Counted from the first letter of the stretch, positions 48,498-60,797 are shown. The stretch is 64,000 nucleotides of DNA from Methylobacterium sp. 10 (GCF_000519085.1 NZ_KI912577.1:1679331-1743330), one strand, 5' to 3'. A program made the numbers and translations. Notes: generated from the sequence alone by a model not told the origin.

Positions 48498-48761
48498 ATG
48501 CTTGCCGCGGATCCCACCGTCGCCCGTCCGACCCTCACCGGCCTTCGGAATCTGACTGCCGCCCTCGCCCAAATCGGGAAGGACACCGCCTCTCCCGGAG
48601 AGGTCTGGCGCAGACTGACCGATAGCTACGTCGTCGATCTCGATGCCGTCGCCAGCATCCTGCCCCGCGTCGAGCCCGAGCCGACCTGGCTCGTGCCCCG
48701 TAACGAAGACCGCCTCGTCACCGGCCGATCGCGGGCCGGCAAGGTGACGCTTCGCGCATGA
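48498..48761 (+). CDS. Small hypothetical protein
   Basis: An 87-residue soluble protein with no recognised family. The sequence LRNLTAALAQIGKDTASPGEVWRRLTDSYVVDLDAVASILP looks like two helices and a strand. The C-terminus is charged. ATG 48498 is chosen; a TTG at 48477 would add seven residues, and the ribosome binding site is weak for both. Composition is coding-like. It is an uncertain gene. Confidence 0.45.
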   Translation: MLAADPTVARPTLTGLRNLTAALAQIGKDTASPGEVWRRLTDSYVVDLDAVASILPRVEPEPTWLVPRNEDRLVTGRSRAGKVTLRA

Positions 48762-48957
48762 ATCCGAAGTCTTCGCGCCGCGCATGCGAGCCATGTCCGG
48801 CCGGGGCCGAGGCCACCTTGCGACAGGTTTGGCATCTGTCATGCTAGATCAAGTCCAATGAGAAACGACGAGGAACGCTCAGGCAACAATCACGCGGCCG
48901 CTCGACGCCTGAGCAACACCGCGGACCTTATTCGCCGAACCGAAAAAGGGGTCCGTC

Positions 48958-49233
48958 ATGTCCGAATTGTTAGCTGTCGCCCTGGTTTGCTCCAGCATGA
49001 TCGCGGCGCAGGATTGCTCCCGCACCACCGCCCTCGACGTCATCGTGTCGCCCGCACACACACCGATGGAATGCATGATCCACGGCCAGACCATGGCCGC
49101 CTCCACTTGGAGCGCCGACGGCGAAAAGCGCTACGTCCGGGTGACCTGCGAGCGGCGCCACGCCGATTTTCGTGGCCTGCGCCGGGCCGGCTACGCCGCC
49201 GCCATCGTCCTCGTCCCGCGTCACGCGATCTGA
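48958..49233 (+). CDS. Small secreted hypothetical protein
   Basis: A 91-residue protein with a hydrophobic N-terminus (LLAVALVCSSMIAAQ) that looks like a short signal peptide or anchor. It has four cysteines in total (one inside the signal, then DCSRT, ECMIHG, VTCERR), so a disulfide is possible after export. The C-terminal part is basic. No domain is recognised, but small cysteine-containing proteins of this form occur in Rhizobiales. ATG 48958 is preceded by AAAAGGGG. Confidence 0.55.
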   Translation: MSELLAVALVCSSMIAAQDCSRTTALDVIVSPAHTPMECMIHGQTMAASTWSADGEKRYVRVTCERRHADFRGLRRAGYAAAIVLVPRHAI

Positions 49234-49300
49234 GCGATCCCACCCGCGGGAACGCGACGGTCGATCGCGGCCTCAAGGCCTCGTCGCTCTCAACAGTGCC

Positions 49301-50092
49301 TCACGCCTCGATCCGGAGCGTCTCGCCCCGTTCGAGTCGACCCCCGTGGAGCACCTCCGCGTAGACTCCGCAATCGGCATGGCCGAGCCGCATGGAGAGC
49401 GTCCGGGGGATCGCGAGGTCACGGATGCCGGTCGCCGGATCGACATTCGTCGCCGCGCAGCGCTCCGTCCGCTTGGAGACCCGCAGGCGCACGCCGCCCC
49501 CCGTGGCGAAGACGCGCCCGACGAGGTCGAGTTCGGCGAAGGGAGCGAGGCCGGAGAGATGAAGGTTCGCGCGGAAACGCAACGGATCGACGGGCGCGCC
49601 CACCATGTCCTCGGTCGCCGCGACACTGGCGAGGTTGAGGAGCGAGACGAAGCCGCGCGCTGAATCGGTGAAGCGGAAGCCGTCCGGTGCGGTGAGCAGC
49701 TTCGGCGGCCCGCGCAGGACGTCGGCGAATTCGGCGTGAAAGAACGCGTTCACCGCTGCGCGCCCCTCCGCGGTCGAGATATCGGCCGCGACGGCGATGC
49801 CGTCCCCCCGCCGGATCGTCAGCACCGATGTTTCCCCATCGTAGCGGGCGCCGAGCCGGGCCAGGGCCTCGTTGCGCATGAGCATGAGGAACTTGATCTT
49901 GGGCTGATGCTTCGGCGCGGCCGGATCGAAGCCTGACGGCCCATTCTCGATGGCGAACAGCCGGTCGCCCGGAAAATAGCCTCCCGCTTCCAGTGTCGCT
50001 CCCTCCAGCCCCTCGGGCGAGAGCCCTTTCACGGGGTAGCGGTGGAGCGCTTCGAGGCGCAATTCCGGCGGGCTCGTCGTCGTCGCTGTCAT
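49301..50092 (-). CDS. MOSC domain protein
   Basis: A 263-residue protein of the MOSC family (molybdenum cofactor sulfurase C-terminal domain). The N-terminal beta-barrel half begins [20 protein letters not shown]. The C-terminal MOSC domain has [16 protein letters not shown] and the diagnostic [14 protein letters not shown], whose Cys is proposed to bind a molybdenum cofactor or sulfur. Members carry sulfur or molybdenum cofactor for reductases. ATG 50092 is chosen over 50128 because the conserved N-terminus follows it. It is divergent from clpB and has no partner. Confidence 0.9.
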   Translation of the reverse strand: MTATTTSPPELRLEALHRYPVKGLSPEGLEGATLEAGGYFPGDRLFAIENGPSGFDPAAPKHQPKIKFLMLMRNEALARLGARYDGETSVLTIRRGDGIAVAADISTAEGRAAVNAFFHAEFADVLRGPPKLLTAPDGFRFTDSARGFVSLLNLASVAATEDMVGAPVDPLRFRANLHLSGLAPFAELDLVGRVFATGGGVRLRVSKRTERCAATNVDPATGIRDLAIPRTLSMRLGHADCGVYAEVLHGGRLERGETLRIEA

Positions 50093-50294
50093 GCCGGCAG
50101 CCTCGCCCGAAGCCATGGTCGCGCGCAAGTCCGTGATCGGGTCTTGTGGTGCTCATTTGCAACACTACATCGTGAGCAATCGGCGGCCATCGTGGCGCCG
50201 AGGCTTCCCGGACCATCCGGTCGGGGAGCGACGTCTCGACGGGGCCGCGCCGCTTGGCGGGCGGTGGATCGTCGGTACGGGGGAGAGGAAAGAC

Positions 50295-52925
<2,631 letters not shown>

Positions 52926-52944
52926 GGCGCGGCTCATCTCACGG

Positions 52945-52969
52945 CCCCGGCGGGTTCGTCCCGCCGGGG
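52945..52969 (+). terminator. clpB terminator
   Basis: CCCCGGCGGG and CCCGCCGGGG pair perfectly around TTCGT, 20 bases past the clpB stop. There is no T-run, but the stem is very stable. Confidence 0.65.
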
Positions 52970-53047
52970 GTCGTTCAGGCGGCCGTCGCCGCCGTGTCCA
53001 GACTATTTCGAGAGAACGGCGCGCCCGACGGGGTGGGCGAGGCCCCG

Positions 53048-53404
53048 TCAGCGGCCAGAGCCGCGCAGCGCCATCTTCACCCGCTGCTCGAGCAGATTCC
53101 ACCGCACCGAGAACCCGCCCGCCACGCAGCCCCCATAGGTCTGGCCCACGAAGAACCCTTGCTCGGCCCGGTTTCGGCAGTCGAGGACGGGAGGCACTGC
53201 CAGGACCAGGAGGACGGCACCGAAGATTGCTGCAACGCTGGCCAGGATGCCGAACAGCCAGGCTAATTGCGACGTGTAGGCCTTCCCCTCGCCGCCGCTG
53301 CGTCGGGATTCCGTCCCATCGGTGAGATCGCGGAATAGCGCGTCCGTGTCGCCGCGTCGGTCGCGGATAGTCTCCAGGGTGGATTTCCTCTCCGGCCGCG
53401 TCAC
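53048..53404 (-). CDS. Small membrane protein, hypothetical
   Basis: A 118-residue protein with one clear membrane segment (LAWLFGILASVAAIFGAVLLVLAV, about 47-70) after a charged N-terminal region with RDRRGDTDALFRDLTDG. A short cysteine-containing part follows (one Cys in VLDCRNRAE and one in GGCVAGG), then a basic tail. No domain is recognised. The charged N-terminus suggests a cytoplasmic head and a periplasmic tail, or the reverse. It is on the strand opposite to clpB and reads toward it. Confidence 0.6.
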   Translation of the reverse strand: MTRPERKSTLETIRDRRGDTDALFRDLTDGTESRRSGGEGKAYTSQLAWLFGILASVAAIFGAVLLVLAVPPVLDCRNRAEQGFFVGQTYGGCVAGGFSVRWNLLEQRVKMALRGSGR

Positions 53405-53486
53405 GGGTCACCCTCTCGAAGATCGCTCCTGCCAGTGTGCCGTGCAGTGTTGAAGGAAGGTTGAAGACGACCCATCCCGGCCATCT

Positions 53487-53592
53487 CTAAGCAGGTTCGC
53501 GTTGGCAAGCCGACGCTTCACCCTGCTGAGCTCTTTGCTGTGTCGCAGGTTTTTATCGCAGACCGGGGGGCACTTCTGCGAAACCTGCTTAG
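53487..53592. repeat. Spaced inverted repeat
   Basis: CTAAGCAGGTTCGC (53487-53500) and GCGAAACCTGCTTAG (53578-53592) are near-perfect reverse complements separated by 77 bases, all in non-coding DNA before the fatty-acid transporter. It could be a small mobile-element remnant or the arms of a long RNA stem. It does not resemble a promoter. Confidence 0.5.
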
Positions 53593-53693
53593 CTTGGTGA
53601 CAAGCCAAAATGCTGGGCTTGAGCCTGCGCCATGTTTGAGCAACATGCTGGCGTCGGCTTGGTAGACCACGCCGGATAGCGGTGGGATCACAG

Positions 53694-55205
53694 ATGTCGG
53701 CGTCCAATCCAGATTTCCGCAATCCAGATTTCCGCAATCCAGATTCCCGCAAGCCGGTATCGATCGAGCCGGAGAACGGTCGCCCCGCGAGCGAGGGCGC
53801 AACCGACGGGGCCTTGTCCCGCCTCGGCATCCGCTTCACCGTCTGGGCCGAGCGCTGGTTTCCCGACGCCTTCATCTTCGTGGCGATCGCGGTGGTCATC
53901 GTGGCCCTCGGGGCGCTGGCCAACGGCGCGCCCGCGATGACCGTGGCCAAGAGCTTCGGCGACGGCTTCTGGAGCCTGATCCCCTTCACCATGCAGATGG
54001 CCTTCGTCACCATCGGAGGATACGTGGTGGCGACGGCCCCGCCGGTGCAGCGGCTGATCGACAGGCTCGCCCTTGTGCCCAAGACCGGGCGCGGCGCGGT
54101 GGGCTTCGTGGCGGCGGCAACGATGCTGTCGTCGTTCCTGAGCTGGGGCCTCAGCCTGATCTTCGGCGGCCTCCTCGCGCGTGCGCTGGCGCGCCGCGCC
54201 GAACTGCGGATGGATTACCGGGCCGCGGGCGCCGCCGCCTATCTCGGTCTCGGCGCCACCTGGGCCATGGGCCTCAGCTCATCCGCCGCGCAGTTGCAGG
54301 CGAATCCCAAAAGCCTGCCGCCCAGCCTGCTGCCAATTACCGGCGTGATCCCGTTCAGCGAGACGATCTTCCTGTGGCAGTCGATGCTGATCGCCCTGAT
54401 CCTCTTCGTGATCTCGATCATCATCGCCTACGTCTCGGCGCCCCAGCCCGCCACCGCCGTGACGGCCGACGATCTCGGCCTCGACGTTTCGCGCGACACG
54501 CCGGATCAGTCCCGGCCGCAGCAGCCCTCTGAATGGCTCGAACATTCGCCGATCCTGACCCTGCTCCTCGTCGTCATCGCCGGCGGCTGGCTCTACCAGG
54601 AGTTCGCGCGTCAATCCTGGATCACCGCGATCTCCAACCTCAACACCTACAACCTGCTGTTCCTCACCCTAGGACTGCTGCTGCATTGGCGGCCGAGGAA
54701 CTTCCTCGCCTCCGTGGCGAAGGCGGTGCCGGCGACGGCCGGCGTCCTGATCCAGTTCCCGCTCTACGCGGCGATCAGCGCCATGCTCACCAACGCCAAG
54801 AACGCGGGCGGCACCTCGGTTTCGGACGTGATCACCCACGCGTTCGTGGCGTTGAACACCACGGGCAGCTTCCCGATCTCCATGGGCGTCTATTCGGCGG
54901 TGCTCGGATTCTTCGTGCCGTCCGGCGGCGGCAAGTGGCTGCTGGAAGCGCCCTACGTCATGCAGGCGGCCAACGAGCTGCAGGTCCATCTTGGCTGGGC
55001 GGTGATGATCTACAACGCCGCCGAGGCGCTGCCGAACCTGATCAACCCGTTCTGGATGCTGCCGCTTCTCGGCATTCTCGGCCTCAAGGCCCGCGACATC
55101 GTCGGCTTCAGCTTCCTGCAACTCATCATCCACCTGCCGGTGGTACTGTTCCTGCTCTGGGCGCTGGCCTTCACGCTGACGTATCACCCACCGGTGATGC
55201 CGTAG
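53694..55205 (+). CDS. atoE: Short-chain fatty acid transporter (AtoE family)
   Basis: A 503-residue inner-membrane transporter for short-chain fatty acids such as acetoacetate or butyrate. The family is recognised from RWFPDAFIFVAIAVVIVALG, FGDGFWSLIPFTMQMAF, LSWGLSLIFGG and the C-terminal PSGGGKWLLEAPYVMQAA. About 12 hydrophobic segments are present. The N-terminal 25 residues are unusual: a 15-base unit repeated three times (53706-53750) encodes NPDFR-NPDFR-NPDSR before the conserved part, so the start is uncertain, but ATG 53694 fits. The CoA-transferase at 37743 is a functional but distant partner. Confidence 0.92.
   Translation: MSASNPDFRNPDFRNPDSRKPVSIEPENGRPASEGATDGALSRLGIRFTVWAERWFPDAFIFVAIAVVIVALGALANGAPAMTVAKSFGDGFWSLIPFTMQMAFVTIGGYVVATAPPVQRLIDRLALVPKTGRGAVGFVAAATMLSSFLSWGLSLIFGGLLARALARRAELRMDYRAAGAAAYLGLGATWAMGLSSSAAQLQANPKSLPPSLLPITGVIPFSETIFLWQSMLIALILFVISIIIAYVSAPQPATAVTADDLGLDVSRDTPDQSRPQQPSEWLEHSPILTLLLVVIAGGWLYQEFARQSWITAISNLNTYNLLFLTLGLLLHWRPRNFLASVAKAVPATAGVLIQFPLYAAISAMLTNAKNAGGTSVSDVITHAFVALNTTGSFPISMGVYSAVLGFFVPSGGGKWLLEAPYVMQAANELQVHLGWAVMIYNAAEALPNLINPFWMLPLLGILGLKARDIVGFSFLQLIIHLPVVLFLLWALAFTLTYHPPVMP
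53706..53750 (+). repeat. Three tandem 15-base repeats in the transporter N-terminus
   Basis: AATCCAGATTTCCGC occurs three times in a row (third copy with one base change) just after the start codon, encoding NPDFR units. In-frame 15-base repeats can expand or contract by slippage without shifting the frame. Confidence 0.9.
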
Positions 55206-55255
55206 GGTGCGATCAGCGTGCTGATCGGCATCGGTCCGCCACTGGGAAGTTCGCC

Positions 55256-55879
55256 ATGCTGACACGTCTCGTCCTGGGAGCCGCCATGACCTTCGCGGTG
55301 ATCGCGCCGGCCCTTGCGGAGGACCGGATGCCAGAGATTCCGGCCGACCGGCAGACCGAGGCACAGAAGAAGGCGTCCGAGGATTTCCTGGCCGCCCGCA
55401 AGGTGCCTGTCTTCGGTCCCTTCGTGCCCCTGCTGCGCAGTCCCGAACTCATGTCAAACGCGAGTAATATGGGCTTGCACCTGCGCTATCGCAGTGTGCT
55501 TCCCCTGCGTCTCAGCGAGTTCATCATCCTGCTGACCGCGCGGGAATGGACCCAGCAGCTCGAATGGCACATCCACCAGCCGATCGCGCTGAAGGCCGGG
55601 CTCGATCCGGCCATCGTCGAGGCCATTCGGGAGGGTCGCCGCCCCGATGCGATGGGTGAGGAGGAGACCCTCGTCTACGCCCTCTCCACGGAACTGCACC
55701 GCAACAAGGCGGTGAGCGACACCACCTACAAGCGCGTGATCGAGAAGTTCGGTGACCAGGGCGCCATCGAGATGGCGGGCATCAACGGCTACTACACGCT
55801 GCTGGCCATGAGTATGAACATGGCCCAGACCGCGCTGCCGGCAGGGGCCGTGGCGCCGCTGCCACCGCTCATCAGGTAG
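55256..55879 (+). CDS. Carboxymuconolactone decarboxylase-like protein, exported
   Basis: A 207-residue helical protein of the carboxymuconolactone decarboxylase/AhpD fold. It begins with a signal peptide (LVLGAAMTFAVIAPALAEDR), so it is probably periplasmic, unlike most family members. The fold is recognisable from RLSEFIILLTAREWTQQLEWHIHQ followed by GLDPAIVEAIREG and EIAGINGYYTLLA-like regions. The usual CxxC redox pair is replaced by QQLEWHIH, so a thiol peroxidase role is unlikely. ATG 55256 lies 51 bases after the transporter stop on the same strand and is likely co-transcribed with it. Confidence 0.85.
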   Translation: MLTRLVLGAAMTFAVIAPALAEDRMPEIPADRQTEAQKKASEDFLAARKVPVFGPFVPLLRSPELMSNASNMGLHLRYRSVLPLRLSEFIILLTAREWTQQLEWHIHQPIALKAGLDPAIVEAIREGRRPDAMGEEETLVYALSTELHRNKAVSDTTYKRVIEKFGDQGAIEMAGINGYYTLLAMSMNMAQTALPAGAVAPLPPLIR

Positions 55880-56177
55880 GGTATCCCGGCTCGTCGTTTC
55901 CAGCCCCGCGATGCGTCGGTCGAGATTCTGCAGCGTTGCATTGCAACCCGGGAGACCTGCAGCGAAGGGCTGCACCGCCCTGCCCATTCGACTGGGCCTC
56001 CATCCAATTCACGATTTCGAACGAACTCCGCGGTTACGATGCACCGCCTCGCGGGGGGGGGGCGTGGCAGCCGGCTGAGGAAGCAGGCAGCTGGGGTTTG
56101 CAATCTCCAAACGTGCCGGCAATTGACGGCAGTCAATAGACAGACCCGATTATTCGCCGAAGGCGGGATTTAAGACG

Positions 56178-57488
56178 ATGGCCGGCACGTATATTACCCT
56201 AGGTACCGATTATTCGTCGTCGTCTTCGAGTGTCACGATCGGCGGAGATTATTTCTCCAGCGATCCATCGATCGGAATACACGTTGATTTCCGATCCGGA
56301 ATTCTGGCGATCGGGAATTAAACCAATACGGACGGCCAGGAACTCACGTTCAACTCCGGCACCCTTCTTCGCATGTCGGGTGGTTTCTTTCTGGATTACT
56401 CCGACAGAACAGGCGCGACGACACTGGGAGGCGGCGATTTCGCCGACGTCCTGCACGGCGGCTCGGGTGACGACATCCTCGAAGGCGGTGCCGGTGCGGA
56501 CCACCTCGACGGTGGCGCGGGCGACAACACGGCCAGCTACGAGCATTCTGGAAGCGGCGTGAGGGTGAACCTCGCATCGGGCGTCAACATCGGTGGCGAT
56601 GCCCAGGGCGATACCCTGACCGATATCGACAATCTCCTCGGCAGCGGACATGCCGACGTGCTCGCTGGAAATGCCGGAGACAACGTCTTGGCGGGAGGCA
56701 CCGGCAACGACACTCTGCGCGGCGCAGGCGGTCAGGACACTCTGCTCGGCGGCGGCGACAACGACCGGCTGGTCATCACCGGGGCCGGAGCGAGCCTCGA
56801 CGGCGGGGACGGCAAAGACACGCTGTTCGTGCAGGGTTCGGACTATATCGAGTTCAGCGACGACTCCTTTGTCAGCATCGAGAAGGTCTATGTCGGTGAC
56901 ACGTCGACCGTAAACTTTTCGGACGTCACCAAGGGCACCATCATCATCTCGCGCGCCGGGGAAGAAGGCGGCGCCGGCCTCATCGGATCGCAGGCCGACG
57001 ACACGATCGTCGGCGGCAAGGGCGCCAACTTTCTCTATGGCGGGGATGGCAACGACCTCATCAAGGGAACCCTAGACAGCCGCTTCTCCATACTGGCCGG
57101 GGAGGGCGGCGACGACATCATCAAGGCTGGACCCGACCTGTCGCTGCTCGTTGGCGGTACCGGAAACGACAAGCTCTATGGCGGCGCCGGAGCCAACCTG
57201 TTCGTGTTCGCGGACAGTTTCGGGGCGGACGAGGTCTACAAGTTCAAGATCGGAAGCGACATCCTCGACGTCGCTTTGCTCGTTCAGAGCTTCGATGACG
57301 TCGTCTACCATCAGATCGCCGGGACGAAGGACACTCTAATGATGTTCAACGGCATGGATGCCGCGAACACCATCACGCTTCACAACGTCGATGCGTCCAA
57401 GCTGAGCGAGGGCGACTTCAACTTCGTTCCGACGAACGGCCCCTTTCCCTTGGACCACATTACATTCCTCGCCACCTTCGTCGTTTAA
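56178..57488 (+). pseudogene. RTX calcium-binding protein with an internal in-frame stop codon
   Basis: One reading frame runs from ATG 56178 to 57488 but is interrupted by TAA at 56319-56321, after 47 codons. Before the stop, MAGTYITLGTDYSSSSSS begins an RTX-protein N-terminus. The same frame resumes with TNTDGQELTFNSGTLLRMSGG and continues through GGSGDDILEGGAGADHLDGG repeats to the end, so only one codon is damaged. The part from ATG 56373 would make a 371-residue protein with intact calcium-binding repeats and a C-terminal secretion region. Options are a recent nonsense mutation, a sequencing error, readthrough, or a real shorter gene starting at 56373. Confidence 0.7.
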
Positions 57489-57734
57489 GCCCTGGAAATG
57501 AGGGCTGGAACCGGCCGTGTCCCGGTCACGGACAGGATCCAAGGAATGCAGGATGATGCCGACCGACAGCCAGCAGCGCTCAATCCGGCTGATCTTGATC
57601 GCAGCATCGTTCGGTGTTGTCCGATCCGGGAGAGGATCGTCGGCCGCCGAGGTTGCCATGCCGACCATGAAGCCCGGAGTCGCGGCTGTATTCATAACGG
57701 TCGCGAGAGGTCTATCTGCTCGTTGAAGACGAGA

Positions 57735-58112
57735 TTATCGCCGGATCGGCACGAAGGCCGCCACGGCCGCGAGCAGCCATCCGCCCATCAGTAGGAATCC
57801 CCCCGTGGGCGCCGCCATGGGAAACAGTGGGATGCCGTGTAGAGCGCGCAGGGCCAGATCGCCCGAGAATAGCGCGAGGCCGAGGACGAGGGCGGAGGCG
57901 GAGGCGCGGGTCGTCAGACGGTGCGTGGCGCCCACGCCGACCAGAGCCACGAGGCCGATCACGGCGGGGGCGTGGAACAGCAGGAACTGCGCCGCCGTCT
58001 TCAAGCTGTCGGCCCCCTGGATATGGGCGGCCGCGGCACTCGCTGCGACGCCGAGGAGGCCGGAAAGCGCACCGAGCGCCAGGAGAATGCGATCGGGCAG
58101 GCCGAGGCTCAT
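57735..58112 (-). CDS. DUF423 family membrane protein
   Basis: A 125-residue DUF423 protein with four hydrophobic helices and the family pattern GALSGLLGVAASAAAAH near the start, plus LFHAPAVIGLV and GGFLLMGGWLLA. The function of the family is unknown; it is a small inner-membrane protein. The start codon overlaps the engB stop by four bases (ATGA), so the two are translationally coupled. Confidence 0.93.
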   Translation of the reverse strand: MSLGLPDRILLALGALSGLLGVAASAAAAHIQGADSLKTAAQFLLFHAPAVIGLVALVGVGATHRLTTRASASALVLGLALFSGDLALRALHGIPLFPMAAPTGGFLLMGGWLLAAVAAFVPIRR

Positions 58113-58762
58113 GCGCCGCGCTCGGACAGGAGCCGGGCCACGCTGGCCCGCAGTTCCGGCACGCCGCGATCGTCGCGGCTGGAGGTGAGCAGGATTTCGG
58201 GATAGGCCGCCGGGCGCTTGGCGATGGCGGAGCGGATGCCGGCGATGCGAGCCTCGATCTCGGCCTTCTTCAGGGCATCGCCCTTGGTCAAAACGATCTG
58301 GTAGCTGACGGCGGCCTTGTCGAGCCCGTCGAGGACGTCGGTATCGATGCTCTTCAGGCCGTGGCGGGAATCGATCAGCATGAAGACGCGGGCGAGGTTG
58401 GCGCGGCCCTTGAGGTAATCGTGGATCAGGTCGGTCCAGGCCTCGACCTTGGTCTTCTCCACCGCTGCGTAGCCGTATCCGGGCATGTCCACCAGGGTCA
58501 GGCGCCCGCCGATATCGAAGAAGTTGAGCTGCTGCGTCCGTCCCGGCGTGTGCGAGGTCCGCGCAAGGGTGTTGCGGCCGGTGAGCGCGTTGACGAGGCT
58601 CGACTTGCCGACATTCGAGCGCCCAGCGAAGGCGATCTCGACGCCCTTCATCGGCGGCAGGGCGGCGACGGTGGGCGCGGAGGACAGGAAGTCGGCGACC
58701 CCGGCGAACAGCAGACGGCCGGATTCGAGGAGGGCCGCGTCGGCTTCGGGCTCGGTCATCAT
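58109..58762 (-). CDS. engB: Ribosome biogenesis GTP-binding protein EngB/YsxC
   Basis: A 217-residue GTPase that helps assemble the large ribosomal subunit. G1 GRSNVGKSS, the TPGRTQ effector region, G3 VDMPGYGYA, G4 TKGD and G5 TSS are all intact. The N-terminal extension before FAGRSNVG is short, as in the family. The order yidC-engB is conserved in alphaproteobacteria. It is separated from yidC by 190 bases that hold a long inverted repeat (58806-58918). Confidence 0.96.
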   Translation of the reverse strand: MMTEPEADAALLESGRLLFAGVADFLSSAPTVAALPPMKGVEIAFAGRSNVGKSSLVNALTGRNTLARTSHTPGRTQQLNFFDIGGRLTLVDMPGYGYAAVEKTKVEAWTDLIHDYLKGRANLARVFMLIDSRHGLKSIDTDVLDGLDKAAVSYQIVLTKGDALKKAEIEARIAGIRSAIAKRPAAYPEILLTSSRDDRGVPELRASVARLLSERGA

Positions 58763-58805
58763 GGGCTCCGGCTGAGAGAGGGAAACGTGACGTGTCCCAC
58801 CATCT

Positions 58806-58918
58806 ACCTCATCCTGAGGTGCCGCAAAGCGGCCTCGAAGGAGGCTTCCAGAAACTGCGTCGGGTCCTGGAGGCCTCCTTCGAGGCCTCCGCTTCGCTCC
58901 GGCGCCTCAGGATGAGGA
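58806..58918. repeat. Long imperfect inverted repeat (dispersed palindromic element)
   Basis: About 45 bases starting CCTCATCCTGAGG are repeated in inverted orientation starting CTGGAGGCCTCC and ending CAGGATGAGG, with small indels. Transcribed RNA would fold into one long hairpin. Elements with the CCTCATCCTGAGG end are typical dispersed palindromes of Methylobacterium and relatives. It sits between yidC and engB. Confidence 0.75.
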
Positions 58919-58952
58919 ACCGGGATGGATGTCGCTGGGAAGAACGCGAGGC

Positions 58953-60797
58953 CTAGCTCTTGGCCGGCGCGTTCTTGTCGGCGGGCTTCTTCTTGAACAT
59001 CCCGCCGAGGTTGTCCCACAACTCCACCTTCACGCCGTTGCGGCGCATGATGACGTATTGCTGGATCACCGAGAGGGTGTTGTTCCAGGCCCAGTAGATC
59101 ACCAGACCGGCCGGGAACGAGCCGAGCATGAAGGTGAACACGATCGGCATGAAGGTGAAGATCTGCGCCTGGACCGGGTCCGGCGGCGCGGGGTTCATCT
59201 TCATCTGGATGAACATCGTGATGCCCATCACGATCGGCCAGATGCCGAGATGGATGAAGTCCGGGGCGGCGAAGGGGAGGAGCCCGAACAGGTTCAGGAT
59301 GTTGGTCGGATCGGGAGCGGCGAGATCCTGGATCCAGCCGAAGAACGGCGCGTGCCGCATTTCGATGGTGATGAACAGGACCTTGTAGAGCGCGAAGAAG
59401 ACCGGGATCTGGATCAGCACCGGCCAGCAGCCGGCGACCGGGTTGATCTTCTCCTTCTTGTACAGCTCCATCATCGCCTGCTGCTGCTTCATCTTGTCGT
59501 CGCCGTAGCGCTCGCGGATCGAGGCCATCTCCGGCTGCACGGCCTTCATCTTGGCCATGGACTGGTACGACTTGTTGGCGATCGGCAGGAACAGCAGCTT
59601 GAGGCAGAAGGTCACCACCAGGATCGACACGCCGAAATTGCCGAACAGGTGAAAGAAGAAGTCCAGCGCCCGGAACATCGGCTTGGTGATGAAGTGGAAC
59701 CAGCCCCAGTCGATCATCAGATCGAACTGCTTGATGCCGAGATCCTTCTGGTAGTTGTTGATCGTGTTGACTTCCTTGGCACCGGCGAAGAGCTGCTGGG
59801 TCGCCGTCACGGTGGTGCCCGGCGCGACGTTGCGGCCGTCGCCGCGCACGCTGGCCTGATAGACCTTGGTGGCGCCGTCCGTGCGCTCGGTGAAGCTGCC
59901 GGTATAGGGCGTGGCCTGGTCGGGGATGGTGGCCGCCGCCCAGTACTTGTCGGTGATGCCGACGAAGCCCCCGGTCACGTTCGCCCAAGCCTTGCCCTTC
60001 GTGCTGGCATTGCCGAGCACCGGCTCCTTGGCGACGTGATCGTAGGTGTATTCCTGCAGGCCGTCGGCGCCGACCACGCCGATCATGCCCTCGTGCAGCA
60101 CGTAATAGCCCTGCGTCGTGGGCTTGCCCCAGCGCGAGACGAGCCCGTAGGGGAAGAGGGTGACGGCGGCAGCACCCTTGTTCTCGACCTCGTCGCGGAC
60201 CGTGAACATGAACTTGTCGTCGACGGCGATGACGCGCTTGAACAGGAGGCCCGCGCCGTTGTCGTAGCTCAGGGTCAGCGGCTTGTCCTGGGAGAGGACG
60301 GTGCCATCGGCAGTCCATAGGGTATCGCCGGTGGGAAGCGGGCCGGTGTTCTGACCGACCCAGCCGAACTCAGCGTAGTAGGGATTGGCGCTGCCGGTGG
60401 GGGAGAGCAGCACGATGCGCGGGCTCTTGTCGTCCACGGTCTCGTGGTAGCCCTTGAGCGAGACGTCGTCGACGCGGCCACCCTTGAGGGCGATCGAACC
60501 GGCCAGGGCCGGGGTGTCGATGGTGACGCGCGGCGAGCGGGCGAGGGCCGCCTCCCGGCTTTCCGCTGGCTTCTGCGCATTCGGCAGGGTGCCCGGCACG
60601 GGTGCCGATGGGCCGCCCTCCGCCGGGCTCGCCGAGGGCGCGCCCGTGGGATTGGCCGCCTGCTGCGCCGCCTTGCTCTGAAGTGCGGCCTGACGCTGCT
60701 CTTCCACGCGCGGGGCGGCGATGAAATAGTTCCAACCGAGCAGGACCGCCAGCGACAAGGCGATCGCGACGATCATGTTCGTCTTGTCATTACCCAT
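58953..60797 (-). CDS. yidC: Membrane protein insertase YidC
   Basis: A 614-residue inner-membrane insertase. It has an N-terminal membrane segment ([20 protein letters not shown]), a long Ala/Pro-rich linker and periplasmic beta domain (about 60-370), and five conserved C-terminal helices starting at [19 protein letters not shown]. The positively charged cytoplasmic region and the hydrophilic groove helices ([19 protein letters not shown]) are kept. It acts alone or with SecYEG to insert membrane proteins. Its start overlaps the end of rnpA by eight bases, so the two are coupled, as is usual in the rpmH-rnpA-yidC cluster. Confidence 0.97.
   Translation of the reverse strand: MGNDKTNMIVAIALSLAVLLGWNYFIAAPRVEEQRQAALQSKAAQQAANPTGAPSASPAEGGPSAPVPGTLPNAQKPAESREAALARSPRVTIDTPALAGSIALKGGRVDDVSLKGYHETVDDKSPRIVLLSPTGSANPYYAEFGWVGQNTGPLPTGDTLWTADGTVLSQDKPLTLSYDNGAGLLFKRVIAVDDKFMFTVRDEVENKGAAAVTLFPYGLVSRWGKPTTQGYYVLHEGMIGVVGADGLQEYTYDHVAKEPVLGNASTKGKAWANVTGGFVGITDKYWAAATIPDQATPYTGSFTERTDGATKVYQASVRGDGRNVAPGTTVTATQQLFAGAKEVNTINNYQKDLGIKQFDLMIDWGWFHFITKPMFRALDFFFHLFGNFGVSILVVTFCLKLLFLPIANKSYQSMAKMKAVQPEMASIRERYGDDKMKQQQAMMELYKKEKINPVAGCWPVLIQIPVFFALYKVLFITIEMRHAPFFGWIQDLAAPDPTNILNLFGLLPFAAPDFIHLGIWPIVMGITMFIQMKMNPAPPDPVQAQIFTFMPIVFTFMLGSFPAGLVIYWAWNNTLSVIQQYVIMRRNGVKVELWDNLGGMFKKKPADKNAPAKS

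Noticed and set aside
50143..50175. RpoH (heat-shock) promoter for clpB
   Set aside because: A CTTG element is present, but the -10 region matches the alphaproteobacterial consensus poorly, so it was only mentioned under clpB.
55880..56177. A gene or RNA in the ~300 bases before the third RTX gene
   Set aside because: Only short frames and a run of G near 56053 are present; no motif or fold was recognised.
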